Source: Fimbriimonas ginsengisoli
GTDB lineage: Bacteria; Armatimonadota; Fimbriimonadia; Fimbriimonadales; Fimbriimonadaceae
Reading direction: 5' to 3'
Assembly: GCA_016179045.1 (NCBI GenBank)
Contig: JACOSL010000013.1
Coordinates: 1-36,306 of the forward strand
Length of the DNA stretch: 36,306 nucleotides
Of this stretch, positions 1 through 6,518 are shown piece by piece (within the stretch, counting starts at the first letter, position 1; every line of letters starts with the position of its first letter). Both the position numbers and the translations under genes were made by a program. The notes beneath the pieces were generated by a model. It saw nothing but the letters and a program-made list of their open reading frames with translations. It searched no databases and had not been told where the DNA came from.

Positions 1-110
1 CGGAGGCGCGGCAAGAGAATCCGGCGATCCTCACGAACGTGCTGCAACACGGCGTGCAGCACTTCGGCGCGCCGGGCGCTCTCTTCGGGGGTGGGCTGGA
101 GACAAACCAC
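1..110 (-). CDS. possible 5' end of a gene running off the left edge
   Basis: An open frame reads leftward from a GTG at 110 to the window edge without a stop, giving about 36 residues that begin VVCLQPTPEESARRAEVLH. Most third positions are G or C, as in the neighbouring genes, which favours this frame over the other open frames here. The GTG lies only about 10 nt beyond the CCA end of tRNA-Ser, so the fragment would be transcribed together with the tRNA. The only ribosome-binding candidate is a weak AGG just upstream. I do not recognise the protein. The fragment is short and could be non-coding. Confidence 0.3.
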   Translation of the reverse strand, partial: MVCLQPTPEESARRAEVLHAVLQHVREDRRILLPRL

Positions 111-119
111 GGCCTGAGA

Positions 120-212
120 TGGCGGAGTAGGTGGGATTCGAACCCACGACCCGGCTCAACACCGAGTACGCGATTTCCAGTCGCGCTCCTTAGACCACTC
201 GGACACCACTCC
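120..212 (-). tRNA. tRNA-Ser (anticodon GGA)
   Basis: Read on the minus strand, the acceptor stem starts GGAGTGG at 212 and pairs with CTACTCC ending at 124, with one G-U pair. A G discriminator (123) and an encoded CCA (122-120) follow. The T arm has the usual GGTTCGAATCC core. The anticodon stem CGCGA/TCGCG encloses CTGGAAA, giving anticodon GGA, which reads UCC and UCU. The long variable arm is typical of class II serine tRNAs. Confidence 0.95.
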
Positions 213-260
213 GTCTCGGCAAGGATTATGGCCCACCGCGGTTCCGCGAACCTGTTTCGG

Positions 261-333
261 ATGGCCTTGCATGGCTTTGCGGGGCTTTGCATGGCTCTGC
301 GGTGGCTTTGGGGTGGCTTTGCATGGCGTCCGG
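261..333. repeat. 10-bp tandem repeat (ATGGCTTTGC-like)
   Basis: Four units in exact 10-bp register (261-300: ATGGCCTTGC, ATGGCTTTGC, GGGGCTTTGC, ATGGCTCTGC) are followed by looser copies of GGTGGCTTTG up to about 333. The array lies between the tRNA-Ser gene and the multi-hairpin repeat at 378. No convincing gene covers it. Reading frames across it have low-complexity GFA/ALRG composition. Confidence 0.7.
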
Positions 334-377
334 AGTTTGGGGCCTTCCCCGCCTGTCTCGCGGCGTCAGCCCGGCGC

Positions 378-521
378 GACGCCAAGGATGGCGTCCCGAA
401 ATAGAAACGGTGAGCGAGCCCTGGGACGGGGCGAGCGAGCCAGAAGAAAAATCCAACCCCCGCCACACGGCGGGGGTCGGCGCAAGCCGGGGGGTGGTAC
501 TCCGTCGCAAGGCGGAGGATG
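378..521 (-). repeat. multi-hairpin intergenic element, copy A
   Basis: Read leftward, this copy contains four ordered hairpins. They are a CTCCGCC/GGCGGAG-type stem near 521-500, a perfect 9-bp ACCCCCGCC/GGCGGGGGT stem near 480-455, a stem flanked by CTCGCTCG and GCTCGCTC, and the closing GACGCCatccttGGCGTC palindrome at 395-378. The same order recurs in copies at 17224-17381 and 29716-29865. It fills most of the 340-bp gap between tRNA-Ser and the DprA-like gene. I see no gene in that gap. Confidence 0.8.
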
Positions 522-553
522 TCTAGGCCGTCCGCGCTCCTGCCCTGCGCCAG

Positions 554-1450
554 TCACGAGATCGCGACCGCACCCGCCTCGACAAGCGACCGATAGCCCG
601 GAGAGCGGTCGCTGATCCGGACGGGCCTCCCCGCCTTCAACGCCATCCGGGCAAGGGCGTGCATGTTCCCGCCCTCGGCCACCTGTACGAAGTCGGCGCG
701 GCGAGCGAGCGAGGCGACCAGGCGGTCCCGCTGCTTATTGTTCACCCCGATAAAGTCCGATTCGGGCCGGAACGGAGAGACGACCAGATCGACGGAAGGG
801 TCGAACTCGTAGCGCCAGAGCCGCGCCGCGCGGAACGCCTCATCGCGCAAGTTCTCGCCCAGCACCCGAAAGAGGCCGCGATCAAGGCACAGGATTCGCG
901 GCGATCCCCAGCGCAAGGGAACGACGGCCGCGCGCTGATACTCGGGCGTGTCGTGCCCGCAGACGAGCACCTCCCCAGCGAGCACGCCCTCCTCGACCAG
1001 CCGCTCGATCAGCTCGTGGTCGGCGGGCAGCGATTTGCGCGAGCTGAGCACGGCGAACGTTCGCCCATCGAGCAAGCCCATGTTTCCGTACAGGAACAAC
1101 ACGCCAGGCGGATCGGGGTCGAACACTTCGACGAGCGCCGGATAGCCTGCATCCACCGAGGTGACCAAGCTTACGCCGAGAGCGCCAAGACGGGCTTCGA
1201 GGGCCTGCGCGCTCTTTAGAAGGGCGCTCCTGCCTTCGATTAGGTTGGCCACCGCCCGCCGATGCAGGCGGTACTCCTCGCGCAGCACCTCTCCCGGCAG
1301 GCGCAGGAACTCCTCCGGCGAGCGCCCGAGGAGGGCGTTGCGCGAGCAAACCCGAACGACCGTCTTCGCGCCCACGCCCGGCGTCATCGCGAGCAGGAGG
1401 GCAAAGCTCCTGGACGGCAGAGGCTGGCGCTTAGAGGAGGGCGACCGCAT
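554..1450 (-). CDS. divergent DprA/Smf-like DNA-processing protein
   Basis: 298 residues. The N-terminal part has a short helix-hairpin-helix-like segment (MTPGVGAKTV, about 22-31). Residues 103-123 (YPALVEVFDPDPPGVLFLYGN) match the lead-in to the DprA Rossmann fold. The later segment 236-278 (NNKQRDRLVASLARRADFV, then GRPVRI) matches the family's RNRiiagLs...vVvEA...gR.v block. Known DprA proteins bind single-stranded DNA and load RecA during transformation. Here the usual VGsR is replaced by VLSSRK (134-139) and the GxARGID segment is missing, so activity is uncertain. The gene overlaps the 3' end of mtnP by 20 nt, so the two are probably co-transcribed. It could be a DprA relative with another nucleotide-binding role. 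Confidence 0.72.
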   Translation of the reverse strand: MRSPSSKRQPLPSRSFALLLAMTPGVGAKTVVRVCSRNALLGRSPEEFLRLPGEVLREEYRLHRRAVANLIEGRSALLKSAQALEARLGALGVSLVTSVDAGYPALVEVFDPDPPGVLFLYGNMGLLDGRTFAVLSSRKSLPADHELIERLVEEGVLAGEVLVCGHDTPEYQRAAVVPLRWGSPRILCLDRGLFRVLGENLRDEAFRAARLWRYEFDPSVDLVVSPFRPESDFIGVNNKQRDRLVASLARRADFVQVAEGGNMHALARMALKAGRPVRISDRSPGYRSLVEAGAVAIS

Positions 1451-2156
1451 TGCAGAGCACCTTGGTGGCGAGTTCGCCGGCTGATTTCATTTGCGCCTCT
1501 ACTTCCTCATGGGAGAGCGCGCCACGGGCTAGGCCCGTTGCCAAATTGGTCACGATGGCGAGGCAGGCGTATTCCACCCCCGCCTCGCGCATACAGATCG
1601 CCTCGCTCGTGGCGGTCATACCGATCACGTCGCCACCGAGCCTGGCGGCGGCCGCCACCTCTGCGGGCGTCTCGTATCGGGGTCCGTTCGTGCCCACATA
1701 GACGCCCGAGGCGTGGACGGGCACGCCCGACATGTCGCAGGCCATCAACAGAGCTTGCCTCGGCCTCTCGCCGAACGGCTGGCTGAAATCGGTGTGACGA
1801 ACCTCGCGGTCGAACAGCGTGAGCCCTCGGCCAGTCAGGTCGATGAAATCGGAACACAGGACGAACGAGCCAGGCGCCAGGTCCTCCCGAAGCGCCCCAA
1901 CCGCGGCGGTGCCGATGCAGACCCCGACCCCCAACAGAGCTAGCCCAACCGCGTTGGCCCGGTAGTTCACAAGGTGGGGTGGTGTCTTGTGACCTAGCGA
2001 GTGGCGCGCGACCACGACCACTTTGCGCCCGCCCAGTTCCAACTGCCGGCCACGCATCAAACCGAACGGCGTGGGAACGTGGAGCGGGCTGCCGCCGAGC
2101 GCCGCGAGCCTCTCGCCGACCCCGGTGCCGCCGATCAGCCCAAAGTCCGCCTGCAT
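1431..2156 (-). CDS. mtnP: methylthioadenosine/methylthioinosine phosphorylase (PNP family)
   Basis: 241 residues, the normal length for MTAP/MTIP-type phosphorylases. These cleave S-methyl-5'-thioadenosine or thioinosine with phosphate in methionine salvage. Visible motifs are GGTG (9-12) at the phosphate site, RHSLGHKTPPHLVNYRAN (51-68), TAAVGAL (83-89), the GVYVGTNGPRYETPAE segment (151-166) and GDVIGMTATSEA (175-186), which bind base and ribose. The C-terminal YACLAIVTN resembles bacterial methylthioinosine phosphorylases at least as much as eukaryotic MTAP, so the exact nucleoside is not settled. The gene has no Shine-Dalgarno but a perfect TATAAT 8 nt before the ATG. It leads a two-gene unit with the DprA-like gene. 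Confidence 0.88.
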   Translation of the reverse strand: MQADFGLIGGTGVGERLAALGGSPLHVPTPFGLMRGRQLELGGRKVVVVARHSLGHKTPPHLVNYRANAVGLALLGVGVCIGTAAVGALREDLAPGSFVLCSDFIDLTGRGLTLFDREVRHTDFSQPFGERPRQALLMACDMSGVPVHASGVYVGTNGPRYETPAEVAAAARLGGDVIGMTATSEAICMREAGVEYACLAIVTNLATGLARGALSHEEVEAQMKSAGELATKVLCNAVALL

Positions 2157-2164
2157 CGCGGCTC

Positions 2165-2170
2165 ATTATA
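2165..2170 (-). promoter_or_regulatory. -10 box of mtnP, probably leaderless transcript
   Basis: TATAAT on the minus strand, with 8 nt to the mtnP ATG. No purine-rich ribosome-binding site fits between them, so the transcript should start within a base or two of the start codon. No clear -35 is seen; the hairpin at 2171-2192 occupies that side. Confidence 0.6.
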
Positions 2171-2237
2171 GGCACGGGTTGAAACCCATGCCACCCCGGG
2201 ACTCCTGCACTTGGGTGCCATGGGCTCTAGCCCGTGG
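2171..2237. repeat. paired inverted repeats upstream of mtnP
   Basis: Two hairpins lie close together. The first, 2171-2192, is GGCAcGGGTT, GA, AACCCaTGCC with a single mismatch. The second, 2218-2237, is CCATGGGCT, CT, AGCCCGTGG with nine pairs including one G-T. The segment TGGGTGCC..GGCTCT at 2213-2228 is shared with the repeats near 17136 and 27115, so this looks like a diverged member of that family. Confidence 0.65.
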
Positions 2238-2300
2238 TCCGAAAGGGGGGGCATCGTAGCTTTGGTCCAGGTTCGGGCCGAACCGCGAGTCCAAACCTTG

Positions 2301-2306
2301 TACACT
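2301..2306 (+). promoter_or_regulatory. -10 box of the CBS-domain gene
   Basis: TACACT with 7 nt before the ATG at 2314 and no Shine-Dalgarno. The arrangement fits a leaderless transcript. No -35 hexamer stands out. Confidence 0.5.
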
Positions 2307-2313
2307 CGTCGCC

Positions 2314-2724
2314 ATGACCTTGCGTGAGGTGCTGCACGTCCACATCCCCTGCCTGACCGAAGAGAGCACAGTGCGGGATGCGATCGACAAGATGGACGTC
2401 TACCAGTTCCCCGCCTTGGTGGTCGTGGACGATCAAATGGCACCGATCGGCGTTCTCACCGAGGGCGACATCTGCCGAGCGGTCACCTTGAAAGGCAGTT
2501 TGGCCGAGCTGGGGGGCGAGCCCGCTGTCATTCATGCCTCCAAAGATCCCGCCACCGCCTCGCCCGATGCGGAAATAGGCGACGCGCTCCACAAAATGCT
2601 GAGCAGCGGCCTCACCCTGCTGCCGATCGTCGAGGACGATCGCCTGGCCGGGGTCGTCCTTCGTGTCGATCTCATGCAAGCCATGCTGCTCGACCTCGCC
2701 GAGGACGCTGGCGAAACACAGTAG
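2314..2724 (+). CDS. two-CBS-domain protein
   Basis: 136 residues made almost entirely of a pair of CBS domains (about 5-60 and 68-130). Each ends with the typical ..GVLTEGDICRAV / ..GVVLRVDLMQAM strand-helix pattern. Paired CBS modules bind adenosyl ligands such as AMP, ATP or S-adenosylmethionine and usually regulate a partner. No other domain is attached, so the ligand and partner cannot be inferred. The peroxiredoxin gene follows 24 nt later on the same strand, so the two probably share a transcript. Confidence 0.85.
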   Translation: MTLREVLHVHIPCLTEESTVRDAIDKMDVYQFPALVVVDDQMAPIGVLTEGDICRAVTLKGSLAELGGEPAVIHASKDPATASPDAEIGDALHKMLSSGLTLLPIVEDDRLAGVVLRVDLMQAMLLDLAEDAGETQ

Positions 2725-2748
2725 AAAACCATCGTAGGAAGCACATAT

Positions 2749-3216
2749 ATGCTTGAAATACGATCAGCGTTCCCCAGCTTCAGCCTCGTCGACCAGGAGG
2801 AGCGCCTTGTGCGTCTCGCCGACCTGAAAGGGCGCCCCGCGGTTATCTATTTCTATCCGAAGGACGACACTCCCGGTTGCACCGCGGAAGCCTGCGACTT
2901 TCGAGACCGCATGCAGACGTTTGAAGGAGTGTCCGTGCTTGGAGTGAGCCCGGATACCGCTGCATCGCACCGCAAATTCGCCGCCAAGTTCGGGCTGACC
3001 TTCCCATTGCTTGCCGACACGGGCCACCTGCTCGCGGAAGCCTGCGGCGTATGGGTCGAAAAGTCGTTGTACGGCCGAACATATATGGGCGTCGAGCGCA
3101 CCACTTTCCTGCTCGATCCCGACGGCCTGGTGGCGCGGATTTGGCGAAAGGTGAAGCCCGAGGGGCACGCGGCCGAGGTGGCCGAAGCTCTTAGGGAGAT
3201 CGAATCGCCAGCCTAG
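2749..3216 (+). CDS. bcp: thioredoxin-dependent peroxiredoxin (Bcp/PrxQ)
   Basis: 155 residues, the usual length for Bcp/PrxQ peroxiredoxins, which reduce hydroperoxides in the cytosol with thioredoxin as electron donor. The active-site segment PKDDTPGCTAEACDF contains the peroxidatic Cys44 and, five residues on, a resolving Cys49, the atypical 2-Cys arrangement. Later family landmarks are present: SPD (about 68-70), a KFGLTFPLLAD block and ERTTFLLDPDG. The ATG at 2749 has AGGAA about 9 nt upstream, so unlike several neighbours this gene has a conventional ribosome-binding site. It lies just behind the CBS-domain gene. Confidence 0.95.
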   Translation: MLEIRSAFPSFSLVDQEERLVRLADLKGRPAVIYFYPKDDTPGCTAEACDFRDRMQTFEGVSVLGVSPDTAASHRKFAAKFGLTFPLLADTGHLLAEACGVWVEKSLYGRTYMGVERTTFLLDPDGLVARIWRKVKPEGHAAEVAEALREIESPA

Positions 3217-3235
3217 TCCGCTAGATTCCGAACGG

Positions 3236-3241
3236 TAGACT
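3236..3241 (+). promoter_or_regulatory. -10 box of panB
   Basis: TAGACT with 6 nt (CACGCC) before the panB ATG and no Shine-Dalgarno. This is consistent with transcription starting at or next to the start codon. Confidence 0.5.
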
Positions 3242-3247
3242 CACGCC

Positions 3248-4027
3248 ATGCCCGATAAGGTCACCGCTCCCAAGATCCGGGCGATGAAGGGCCGCGAACC
3301 GATCGTCTGCGTCACTGCGTACGATGCCGCTTTTGGCGAGATCGTCGACGAGGCGGGCGTCGACATCGTGCTCGTCGGCGATTCGGTCGGCAATGTATGC
3401 CTCGGCTATCCCAACACCCTCCCCGTGACCATGTCGGACATGGTTCACCACACCGCGGCGGCGGCGCGAGGAGTGAAGCGCGCCTTGCTCGTCGCCGACA
3501 TGCCGTTCGGCAGCTACCAAGCCTCGCCGGCGCAAGCGGTGGATTCGGCGATAGCCTTGGTCAAGGCGGGCGCCGAGGCGGTCAAGCTCGAGGGGCCGTT
3601 CATCGGGGCGATCCGCGCCATCTTGGCGGCGGGCGTTCCCGTCATGGGGCACCTCGGACTCACTCCGCAATCGATCCACGCCTTTGGCGGCTTCCGCATT
3701 CAAGGTAAGGGCGAACACGCCAAGGTTCTCTGCCGGCAAGCGCACGAATTGGAGGAGGCGGGGGTGTTTTCGGCGGTTCTCGAACTCATGCCAGCCGCGG
3801 TGGCCAAGGATTTGACCGAGTCGGTCGGCTACCCGACGATCGGGATTGGCGCGGGGCCGGATTGCGACGGACAGGTGCAGGTGCTGCATGACCTGCTTGG
3901 CTTTTCGACGACCGTGTTCAAGCACGCCCGCCGCTATCTAGACGGGCGCGAGCAGATTCAGCGGGCGATCGAGGAGTTTGCGGGCGATGTCCGAAAGGGC
4001 TCGTTCGAACCGGGAAGCGGGGCGTGA
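3248..4027 (+). CDS. panB: 3-methyl-2-oxobutanoate hydroxymethyltransferase
   Basis: 259 residues, normal for PanB, which transfers a hydroxymethyl group from 5,10-methylenetetrahydrofolate to alpha-ketoisovalerate to give ketopantoate, the first committed step to pantothenate and CoA. Diagnostic segments are VCVTAYDAAF near the N terminus, VGDSVGNVCLGYPNTLPVTM with the Mg-binding Asp, VADMPFGSYQ, VKLEGP, and GHLGLTPQSIHAFGGFRIQGK, then GIGAGPDCDGQVQVLHDLLG. The stop overlaps the panC GTG in a GTGA, so panB and panC are translationally coupled. panD is not present here. Confidence 0.97.
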   Translation: MPDKVTAPKIRAMKGREPIVCVTAYDAAFGEIVDEAGVDIVLVGDSVGNVCLGYPNTLPVTMSDMVHHTAAAARGVKRALLVADMPFGSYQASPAQAVDSAIALVKAGAEAVKLEGPFIGAIRAILAAGVPVMGHLGLTPQSIHAFGGFRIQGKGEHAKVLCRQAHELEEAGVFSAVLELMPAAVAKDLTESVGYPTIGIGAGPDCDGQVQVLHDLLGFSTTVFKHARRYLDGREQIQRAIEEFAGDVRKGSFEPGSGA

Positions 4028-4851
4028 GAACCGCGCGAAGCGCGTCTGAGCTCAACCTCCCGACCAATGCCCCTATCGGATTCGTGCCGACGATGGGTGC
4101 CTTTCATGAAGGGCACCTCAGTCTGATGAGGCGGGCCAAGGCGGAGTGCGGCTTCTGCGCGGTGTCGCTCTTTGTGAACCCGCTTCAGTTCGGCCCGAAT
4201 GAAGACTATGCCAAGTACCCGCGTAACGAGCAGCGGGACTCGGAGCTAGCGGAATCGGCGGGCTGCGACGCGCTCTACATGCCTGAGGCTTCCGAGCTAG
4301 TCGGCAAGCCCCTCGTTACGATCAAGGTTGCCGATCTTTCCGGGCGATACGAGGGCGTGTCAAGGCCAGGCCATTTCGACGGCGTGGCCACCATCGTGTG
4401 CAAACTGTTCAACATCGTACGGCCGAGCGTCGCCTATTTCGGCCTGAAGGACCTTCAGCAATGCGCGGTAGTCGATCTGATGGTGCGCGACTTGAACCTT
4501 CCAGTTGCGCTTCGCTTTTGCGAGACGGTCCGCGAGGCGGATGGGCTTGCGATGTCGAGCCGCAACGCGTACCTCGGCGCAGCGGCGCGAGCCAAAGCGC
4601 CAATGCTTCACGGAAGCCTCAACGACGCTCGCTCTGCCCTGATCCAGGGCTCCGCGCTTGGAGAGACGCTGGAAACAAGCCGGCGCGCTCTTGAGGAGAT
4701 GGGCTTCGAAGTGGACTACATCGACCTCGTAGACCGATGGACGTTTCACCGCCTGGATGTCCCTGGCCCCAGCGCCGCCCTCATCGCGGCAGCCCGGATC
4801 GAAGGCACTCGTCTGATCGACAACGCGTTCTTTGAAGAAGCTGGACTCTAA
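4024..4851 (+). CDS. panC: pantothenate synthetase (pantoate--beta-alanine ligase)
   Basis: 275 residues, full length. PanC joins pantoate and beta-alanine with ATP through a pantoyl-adenylate. The nucleotidyltransferase HIGH-type motif is PTMGAFHEGH (22-31), followed by SLFVNPLQFGPNEDY (pantoate and ATP contacts), RPGHFDGV, FGLKDLQQ and the KMSKS-equivalent DGLAMSSRN. The usual FGEKD reads FGLKD here, a conservative-looking drift. The start is a GTG that shares bases with the panB TGA; I see no separate promoter. With panB this gives two consecutive steps of vitamin B5 synthesis. Confidence 0.97.
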   Translation: MRTARSASELNLPTNAPIGFVPTMGAFHEGHLSLMRRAKAECGFCAVSLFVNPLQFGPNEDYAKYPRNEQRDSELAESAGCDALYMPEASELVGKPLVTIKVADLSGRYEGVSRPGHFDGVATIVCKLFNIVRPSVAYFGLKDLQQCAVVDLMVRDLNLPVALRFCETVREADGLAMSSRNAYLGAAARAKAPMLHGSLNDARSALIQGSALGETLETSRRALEEMGFEVDYIDLVDRWTFHRLDVPGPSAALIAAARIEGTRLIDNAFFEEAGL

Positions 4852-4904
4852 GGTAGGAAACCGAGGCTAGAAATGCCGACGGGCCGCGATTTGCAGAGGC
4901 ATTA

Positions 4905-4932
4905 TTGGCAATCATGCTGTCGTGGGTATAAT
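4905..4932 (+). promoter_or_regulatory. sigma70-type promoter of the small basic protein gene
   Basis: TTGGCA (4905-4910) and TATAAT (4927-4932) are separated by 16 nt, the closest match to a full consensus promoter in the window. It leaves a leader of about 46 nt before a gene with a good ribosome-binding site, in contrast to the leaderless layout of many neighbours. This suggests strong expression. Confidence 0.75.
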
Positions 4933-4985
4933 GCGCCCGAACTGGTTAAGGTCGTTCGACTAAGCCACGTCACTAAGGAGCGAAA

Positions 4986-5393
4986 ATGCCCAAGAAACCC
5001 AAGACCGTAAAGGGCGCTAAGAACTCGCTGAAGTTCAAGGCGCAACCCAAGAGCGGCCTCCTCTCCGTCCGTGTCGGAGTCAAGAAGTTTAAGGTTCCCG
5101 TCGAAGCGCGACTGCTGTCCAACGGCGGTTACATGTTCCTTTCCTTTTCGTCGAGTTCCGAGCTCTATCGCGTCTCGGACGGGAACTTGCAACCGATGGG
5201 CTTCGACGCCGACGGAACCGAGGCTTACTCGGCTCTCAATCCGTCTCGCCGCCGCGGCCGCAGAAGGGCACCAGCCGAGCTGCCGGACGAGGTCGCCAAG
5301 GCGCTCGCGAGAGTTCCGTCCGGCTACAAGGTTGGCTACGACGCGGACGGCAATGCGCGCCTGGTCCGCAAGCGCGTTCGTCGCAGGAAGTAA
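4986..5393 (+). CDS. small, highly basic protein of unknown function
   Basis: 135 residues, very rich in Lys and Arg. The N terminus (MPKKPKTVKGAKNSLKFK) and C terminus (LVRKRVRRRK) are both strongly basic, and an internal RRRGRRR lies near residues 92-98. Between them is a Ser/Gly-rich, probably beta-structured centre (VEARLLSNGGYMFLSFSSSS). Such charge suggests binding to nucleic acid or the ribosome, but I do not recognise a family. The start is well supported: AGGAG lies 7-11 nt upstream and a near-consensus promoter precedes the leader. A hairpin at 5428-5446 and tRNA-Thr follow. Confidence 0.85.
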   Translation: MPKKPKTVKGAKNSLKFKAQPKSGLLSVRVGVKKFKVPVEARLLSNGGYMFLSFSSSSELYRVSDGNLQPMGFDADGTEAYSALNPSRRRGRRRAPAELPDEVAKALARVPSGYKVGYDADGNARLVRKRVRRRK

Positions 5394-5427
5394 TCGACGC
5401 GGGTGACGCGCCGTCTCTTAGACATGT

Positions 5428-5446
5428 GGGCCCGTTGACCGGGCCC
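5428..5446 (+). terminator. hairpin between the basic-protein gene and tRNA-Thr
   Basis: GGGCCCG, loop TTGAC, CGGGCCC: a perfect 7-bp GC stem 34 nt past the stop codon and 5 nt before the tRNA. No T-tract follows, so intrinsic termination is doubtful. It may instead be an RNA-processing or attenuating structure ahead of the tRNA. Confidence 0.4.
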
Positions 5447-5451
5447 GTCAT

Positions 5452-5526
5452 GCCGGCGTAGCTCAGGGGTAGAGCAGCTGTTTTGTAAACAGCGGGTCGC
5501 GGGTTCGAATCCTGTCGCCGGCTCCA
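5452..5526 (+). tRNA. tRNA-Thr (anticodon TGT)
   Basis: The acceptor stem GCCGGCG (5452-5458) pairs perfectly with CGCCGGC (5516-5522), followed by a T discriminator and an encoded CCA. The anticodon arm GCTGT, TTTGTAA, ACAGC gives anticodon TGT (UGU), reading ACA and related Thr codons. The T arm has GGGTTCGAATCC-type bases. All expected cloverleaf elements are visible. Confidence 0.96.
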
Positions 5527-5616
5527 TCGTCTTCAACGTAGCGAAGGGCCCGAGACCGCCCGAAAACCGCTCCTGGCAGTCGAAACCGCACTGTTGTAGC
5601 TTGGCCAGACGGAACG

Positions 5617-5642
5617 AGGACGCCCTCCGTGGAGGGCGTCCT
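5617..5642. terminator. 12-bp hairpin between convergent tRNA-Thr and the Asp/Arg-repeat gene
   Basis: AGGACGCCCTCC, GT, GGAGGGCGTCCT is a perfect inverted repeat lying between two transcription units that point at each other. It could terminate both, but no T-tract is present on either side. Its GGACGCC..GGCGTCC ends resemble the closing palindrome of the multi-hairpin element, so it may be a solo remnant of that repeat. Confidence 0.45.
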
Positions 5643-5674
5643 ACGTTGCTCTTCAGGGGGTTTCAGAGAAGGCG

Positions 5675-6163
5675 TTAGCGGCGAGACCACCACGGCCGGT
5701 CGCGGTCCCTGTCGCGATCTTGATCGCGACCACGGTCGCCATCATGGTCGCGGTCACGCCAGTTCCAACCTTCGTTCGGGCGGCGGCCGTTGTCCCAGTG
5801 GCCGCGTCCGTTGCCGCGGTTTGTGTGGAAGTGACGGTGGCGGACGAAACGGTCGCGGCTGGACAGCCAACCCCTGCGGTCCTCGCCCCGCCATCCGAAG
5901 AAGCGCGACATGTCAGCCTGGCTCCTGCGGTCCTGCTCGTAACGATTGGCCGCGTAGGCCGTGCCCGCAGCTCCAATCAAGGCCAGGTTGTTCTGGCCGG
6001 TAAGCAATCCGTAGATTCCGAGACCTGCTGAGCCGTACGCCACGTTGCGCCAGCTGTTCTTGAGTACCTGGCGGTTGTCCGCGTTGGCGGTAGCAGGCGC
6101 CATGGCGAGCGTCGTTGTGAAAAGAAGCCCCGCAAGTAGCGGTAGCGTGGTTCTGGTCATCAT
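5675..6163 (-). CDS. secreted protein with Gly-zipper-like segment and Asp/Arg repeat tail
   Basis: 162 residues from the ATG at 6163. I chose this start over one nine codons upstream because GAGGAA sits 7 nt before it. A signal peptide (about 1-28, ending ATANA) is followed by an Ala/Gly-rich segment (AYGSAGLGIYGLLTG and ALIGAAGTAYAANRYE) that could insert in or associate with membrane. The second half is extremely polar. It is Arg/Trp/His rich and ends in an Asp-Arg repeat (DRDHDGDRGRDQDRDRDRDR) encoded by near-hexanucleotide repeats. I do not recognise a family. It is probably an envelope or periplasmic protein, and the tail length may vary between strains. Confidence 0.75.
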   Translation of the reverse strand: MMTRTTLPLLAGLLFTTTLAMAPATANADNRQVLKNSWRNVAYGSAGLGIYGLLTGQNNLALIGAAGTAYAANRYEQDRRSQADMSRFFGWRGEDRRGWLSSRDRFVRHRHFHTNRGNGRGHWDNGRRPNEGWNWRDRDHDGDRGRDQDRDRDRDRPWWSRR

Positions 6164-6518
6164 CGTCTTGTTCCTCGTTGCAAGTTGCATTTCGGCCCAA
6201 GGGGCGAGCAGCCTTCGGTTTAGTTCGCGCTCTGGCTTGAAACGCCTGAGCGCTGCTGCCGTTACATTCTTCTACGCCAATGGGCTCTCGGTTGTGTTTC
6301 TCCTTGCTTTCGCCTGAACCTGGAAAGGCCTACGGTGTGGCCTCTCCTTTGCAGGTTCTGACGCTCTCATCAGGCATCGGTTCACTTGCCCGGCTTAACG
6401 ATGGGACCATTCGGGCGTAGCTCGGCGTGGCGAACGTCGTCTGACCGAGTAGGCTTTCAGGCGAGGCGCTTGGTCCAGGGCATTTGACCGCGCGTGGCTT
6501 GGGTCTCGGGGGGATGAA
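6164..6518. other. 355-bp divergent intergenic region
   Basis: This stretch separates the leftward Asp/Arg-repeat gene from the rightward secreted protein gene at 6519. I see one short hairpin near 6328-6345 (AGGCC..GGCCT). I see no RNA gene or convincing promoter hexamers. Short open frames here do not look coding. Confidence 0.5.

Noticed and set aside
659-1219. 186-codon rightward frame opposite the DprA-like gene
   Set aside because: The leftward frame shows DprA-family motifs and overlaps mtnP in operon fashion. The rightward frame shows neither.
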